NCBI RefSeq assembly: GCF_932526225.1
Contig: NC_064043.1
Location: 620,001-684,000, forward strand
Source: Nematostella vectensis
Taxonomy: Eukaryota; Cnidaria; Anthozoa; Actiniaria; Edwardsiidae
DNA: 64,000 bases
Direction: 5' to 3'
The position numbers and the translations under genes were made by a program. Of this stretch, positions 63,546 through 64,000 are shown in pieces. Every line of letters begins with the position of its first letter. Within the stretch, counting starts at the first letter, position 1. A model generated the notes under the pieces. That model saw only the letters and a program-made list of their open reading frames with translations, made no database searches and had not been told where the DNA came from.

Positions 63546-64000
63546 AATGAAAATTACTTTTAATACTATAGGTATCGTAAACTATCCCAAGCAAAGTCAC
63601 CATCGGACTGGAGGTTACATTCGGGAAAAGCTTCAGGGTTACATTCGGGAATTTGTTTTACGAGTGTAACCTCCAAAAGTTTACAATCGAAAATTTTTTT
63701 TCCGAATGTAAATTCCAAAAAGTAACATTAGGAAAAAAAAACAGTATACTCGGAAAAAAAGGTATATCAATCTATCGAGCGCTATGCTCTATGTTAGAAT
63801 CTACTTAATCAAGTTATCCAAGGAATCTAGTTTGTTCTTGTGTACATAAAATATGTACAGGATCCTGAACAAAGCATGAGCACATCAAAGATGCTGAGAG
63901 TACATAAAAATTTCACTAATCATTCTTTTTATGTCATGACACACCAAGAACAGTATAATTAAGTATCGATATTTAAAAAAAAAAAAAGGCTATCAGCGGG
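63546..64000 (+). repeat. 540-bp satellite, partial unit T16
   Basis: Twin of T12, cut by the window end within the tRNA-like module (starts at 63988). Confidence 0.94.

Larger units (their letters stand above)
55435..64000 (+). repeat. Tandem array of 527-548-bp satellite (whole array)
   Basis: Fifteen complete units and a partial one run head to tail to the window end. Order within a unit: aatgaaaattacttttaat; a palindromic block with TTACATTCGGG twice and TTCCGAATGTAA inverted; tatatcaatctatcgagc; tgtacaggatcctg; atgtcatgacacacc; an A-rich run of variable length; then the tRNA-like module. I see no relation to the 2-kb satellite apart from each having a tRNA T-arm. There are no convincing coding frames. 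Confidence 0.97.

Overview
The window is eukaryotic, non-genic DNA built almost entirely of tandem repeats and transposable elements. It most resembles a satellite block of an invertebrate animal genome. That assignment is weak and rests on the AT-rich composition, the Ty3/gypsy-type retroelement, abundant MITE-like inverted repeats and degenerate tRNA-like modules. I see no host protein-coding gene, rRNA, operon or prokaryotic feature.

Layout: (1) Positions 1-55434 hold a tandem array of a roughly 2-kb satellite: 23 complete or nearly complete units plus three partial ones, all in one orientation. Each unit carries a piggyBac-like MITE candidate of about 110 bp, a second inverted-repeat segment of about 300 bp bounded by TTTAAAGGGG, a (TTA)n and an (AT)n microsatellite, and a tRNA T-arm-like (B-box) sequence on the minus strand followed by a T-run. 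Unit subtypes recur in a higher-order, mosaic order. (2) Positions 27753-31526 are a 3.77-kb Ty3/gypsy-type LTR retrotransposon on the minus strand, inserted into one satellite unit. It has 192-bp LTRs differing at one base, a 5-bp target duplication, an intact 898-residue gag-protease-RT-RNase H frame, and an integrase wrecked by an internal deletion and frame change. Sequence around its 5' LTR matches the Tf1-type self-priming design. (3) Positions 35883-38550 are a 2.67-kb DNA transposon in another unit, with 15-bp perfect terminal inverted repeats, a TA target duplication, and subterminal arrays of GGAGTA/TACTCC motifs. It has no transposase, only a possible vestigial mini-gene. (4) At 55434/55435 the 2-kb array breaks off and a different satellite starts, with units of 527-548 bp, running to the window end (15 units plus a partial). 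Each of its units carries a clearer degenerate tRNA on the minus strand.

The parts do not form a pathway. They form a repeat landscape shaped by unequal exchange or conversion (shared haplotypes, near-identical neighbours, recurrent deletions) and by recent transposition. The more unusual points are the self-priming signature of the LTR element, the GGAGTA transposon, and two unrelated adjacent satellites that each carry a pol III B-box module in the same orientation. Most short open frames here are frame shadows of satellite sequence and are not annotated as genes.
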